From Gemmatimonadota bacterium (GTDB lineage Bacteria > Latescibacterota > UBA2968 > UBA8231): a stretch of DNA of 7,447 bases. Positions 6,280-7,447 of the stretch are shown here, piece by piece (the first letter of the stretch is position 1; every line of letters starts with the position of its first letter). Under the pieces are notes generated by a model. The model had not been told where the DNA came from, ran no database searches, and saw nothing but the letters and a program-made list of their open reading frames with translations. Location: positions 1,111 to 8,557 of the forward strand of contig JAPOZF010000497.1 of assembly GCA_026706165.1 (NCBI GenBank), read 5' to 3'. Made by a program: the position numbers and the translations under genes.

Positions 6280-7447
6280 ATGCGCCAGGGTGCCAACAGA
6301 AAGGCTGGACCCCGCTGCCGGGGAACGGGAACCTCGGCGCCTTCGCTTCAGGTCCGGAGAGTCCCGTCGGCCGCCTCGCCCCTGGTTCTGGCCTGCCTCG
6401 CCGGGGGGTGCTCGGACGACTCGCCGCCAAGTCCCCCCGCCACCGGGCCCTCACAAGCTGTTTCCGCCCGCGATGCCAACCTGCCCATGGCAAAGCGGCT
6501 CGAGCTCCTGGCGGAAGACGCCGAACTCAGGCACACTCCTTACAGCAACGACCTGCGGGTCGAGCTGATCGAGAGAATGACCGCAGCCACCGCGGACACG
6601 CCGCCGCTGGAGTTCCAGGTCCAGTATGCCGTCGAGCTGCTTCGTGCCGGCCGGTCCGAGGACGCCGTGCGGGAGGTCGACCGGATAACGGGGCTACTCG
6701 AGAGGGACCCGCGCTACTCGACGCCCCGCAACAAGCGCCAGCTGCGGCGGCTGAAGGCGATTTCGCACCTGCGCATCGGCGAGCAGGAGAACTGCATCCT
6801 CGACCACACCATCGACTCCTGCCTGCTTCCGATCCGGGGCCGCGGAATCCACCGTCTCCAGCGGGGATCGCGGGCCGCGGTCGAGGTCTACCACGACCTC
6901 CTCGAAGAGGATCCCGGGGACCTGAGCTCCCGCTGGCTCATGAACATCGGGTACATGACCCTGGGGGAGTACCCGGAAGGCGTGCCCCCACGATGGCTGG
7001 TGCCGCCGTCGGTTTTCGTGCCGGAGTACGAGATCGAACGCTTCCCGGACGTCGCCCCGGGCGCGGAGGTCGCCCAACTTTCGACCTCGGGAGGATCGGC
7101 CGTCGAGGACTTTAACGGCGACGGCTACCTCGACGTGGCCACCTCGTCCTGGAGCCCGACCGATCCGCTGCGCTATTTCGAGAACCGGACCGACGGCCGT
7201 TTCGCCGACCGCACCGGGGCCGCAGGCCTGACCGGGCTGACCGGGGGGATCAATCTCGAGCACGCCGATTACGACAACGACGGCCGCCCCGACCTGCTCG
7301 TCCTCCGGGGAGCCTGGCTCGGGGAGTTGGGGGTGTACCCCAATTCGCTTCTCCGCAACCTCGGGGGCTCGTTCGAAGACGTGACCGAGCGGGCCGGCAT
7401 CCTCAGCTTTGCACCGAGCCACTCCGCCGCATGGGGGGATTACGACA
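6280..7447 (+). CDS. TPR-like/FG-GAP (VCBS) lipoprotein, 3' partial
   Basis: The frame is open from ATG 6280 to the window end, 389 codons, and the C-terminus is missing. GAGG at 6264-6267 is a plausible ribosome site 12 bases upstream. A basic N-terminal stretch and a short hydrophobic segment lead to a lipobox; the modified Cys could be Cys39 (VLAC) or Cys44 (LAGGC), so the signal is slightly atypical. After a Ser/Pro linker, residues about 68-230 are helical and TPR-like. They contain an ENC...DSC...PIRGRGIH block (171-192, Cys172 and Cys181) and RWLMNIGYMTLGEYPEG (218-234). From memory, this combination marks a known group of TPR plus FG-GAP, ASPIC/UnbV-type proteins. Calcium loops follow: DFNGDGYLD (277-285) and DYDNDGRPD (330-338), with a third beginning at residue 387 where the window ends. 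An ASPIC/UnbV tail is expected beyond the edge (inference). It diverges from the cytochrome-PHM gene. Its function is unknown; it may be a surface binding or docking protein. Confidence 0.85.
   Translation, partial: MRQGANRKAGPRCRGTGTSAPSLQVRRVPSAASPLVLACLAGGCSDDSPPSPPATGPSQAVSARDANLPMAKRLELLAEDAELRHTPYSNDLRVELIERMTAATADTPPLEFQVQYAVELLRAGRSEDAVREVDRITGLLERDPRYSTPRNKRQLRRLKAISHLRIGEQENCILDHTIDSCLLPIRGRGIHRLQRGSRAAVEVYHDLLEEDPGDLSSRWLMNIGYMTLGEYPEGVPPRWLVPPSVFVPEYEIERFPDVAPGAEVAQLSTSGGSAVEDFNGDGYLDVATSSWSPTDPLRYFENRTDGRFADRTGAAGLTGLTGGINLEHADYDNDGRPDLLVLRGAWLGELGVYPNSLLRNLGGSFEDVTERAGILSFAPSHSAAWGDYD

Noticed and set aside
6267..7115. 282-residue plus-strand frame overlapping the right-hand gene
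   Set aside because: Its Arg/Pro/Gly-rich translation has no domains, while frame 1 from 6280 carries the lipobox, TPR-like region and calcium loops.

Overview
This is a GC-rich bacterial window with strong G/C preference at third codon positions, tightly packed genes and no RNA genes, CRISPR array or recognisable mobile element. Paired CRTAC1/ASPIC-UnbV and TPR-FG-GAP lipoproteins, a DUF6785/DUF6784 membrane protein and a c-type cytochrome fused to a copper monooxygenase-like domain suggest an uncultivated environmental diderm. Acidobacteriota, Planctomycetota, Myxococcota and similar lineages often carry such sets. The phylum cannot be fixed from this sequence alone.

Layout. (1) Bases 1-1045, plus strand: the 3' part of a pentapeptide-repeat protein with a C-terminal membrane module that looks like a two-helix ion channel without its selectivity filter. 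(2) 1066-2767, plus: a CRTAC1-type lipoprotein (FG-GAP/VCBS calcium loops, then ASPIC/UnbV) whose reading frame is broken at two places. (3) 2769-4694, plus, one base after the previous stop and starting with GTG: a 641-residue polytopic membrane protein of the DUF6785/DUF6784 type. (4) 4713-6107, minus, convergent with (3): a 464-residue lipoprotein combining a heme c domain with a domain like peptidylglycine alpha-hydroxylating monooxygenase (PHM). (5) 6108-6279: divergent intergenic region with a good sigma70-like promoter facing right. (6) 6280 to the window end, plus: the N-terminal part of a second FG-GAP lipoprotein, preceded by a helical TPR-like region.

How they may work together (inference): genes 1-3 are spaced like one transcription unit (20-base and 1-base gaps). 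They would place a cytoplasmic or membrane-anchored repeat protein, an exported calcium-binding propeller lipoprotein and a transporter-like membrane protein in one pathway. The two genes beyond the convergent junction add an exported heme/copper redox enzyme and another propeller lipoprotein. All products are predicted to be membrane-bound or exported, so the window reads as a cell-envelope module. No substrate can be assigned.

The most notable points are the heme c-PHM fusion with all six expected copper ligands visible, the broken CRTAC1 gene, a hairpin whose two arms contain the stop codons of two convergent genes, and a strict 11-residue Phe period in the pentapeptide protein. Two of the real genes have no complete open frame in the window (truncated or frameshifted), so naive ORF calling would misread them.
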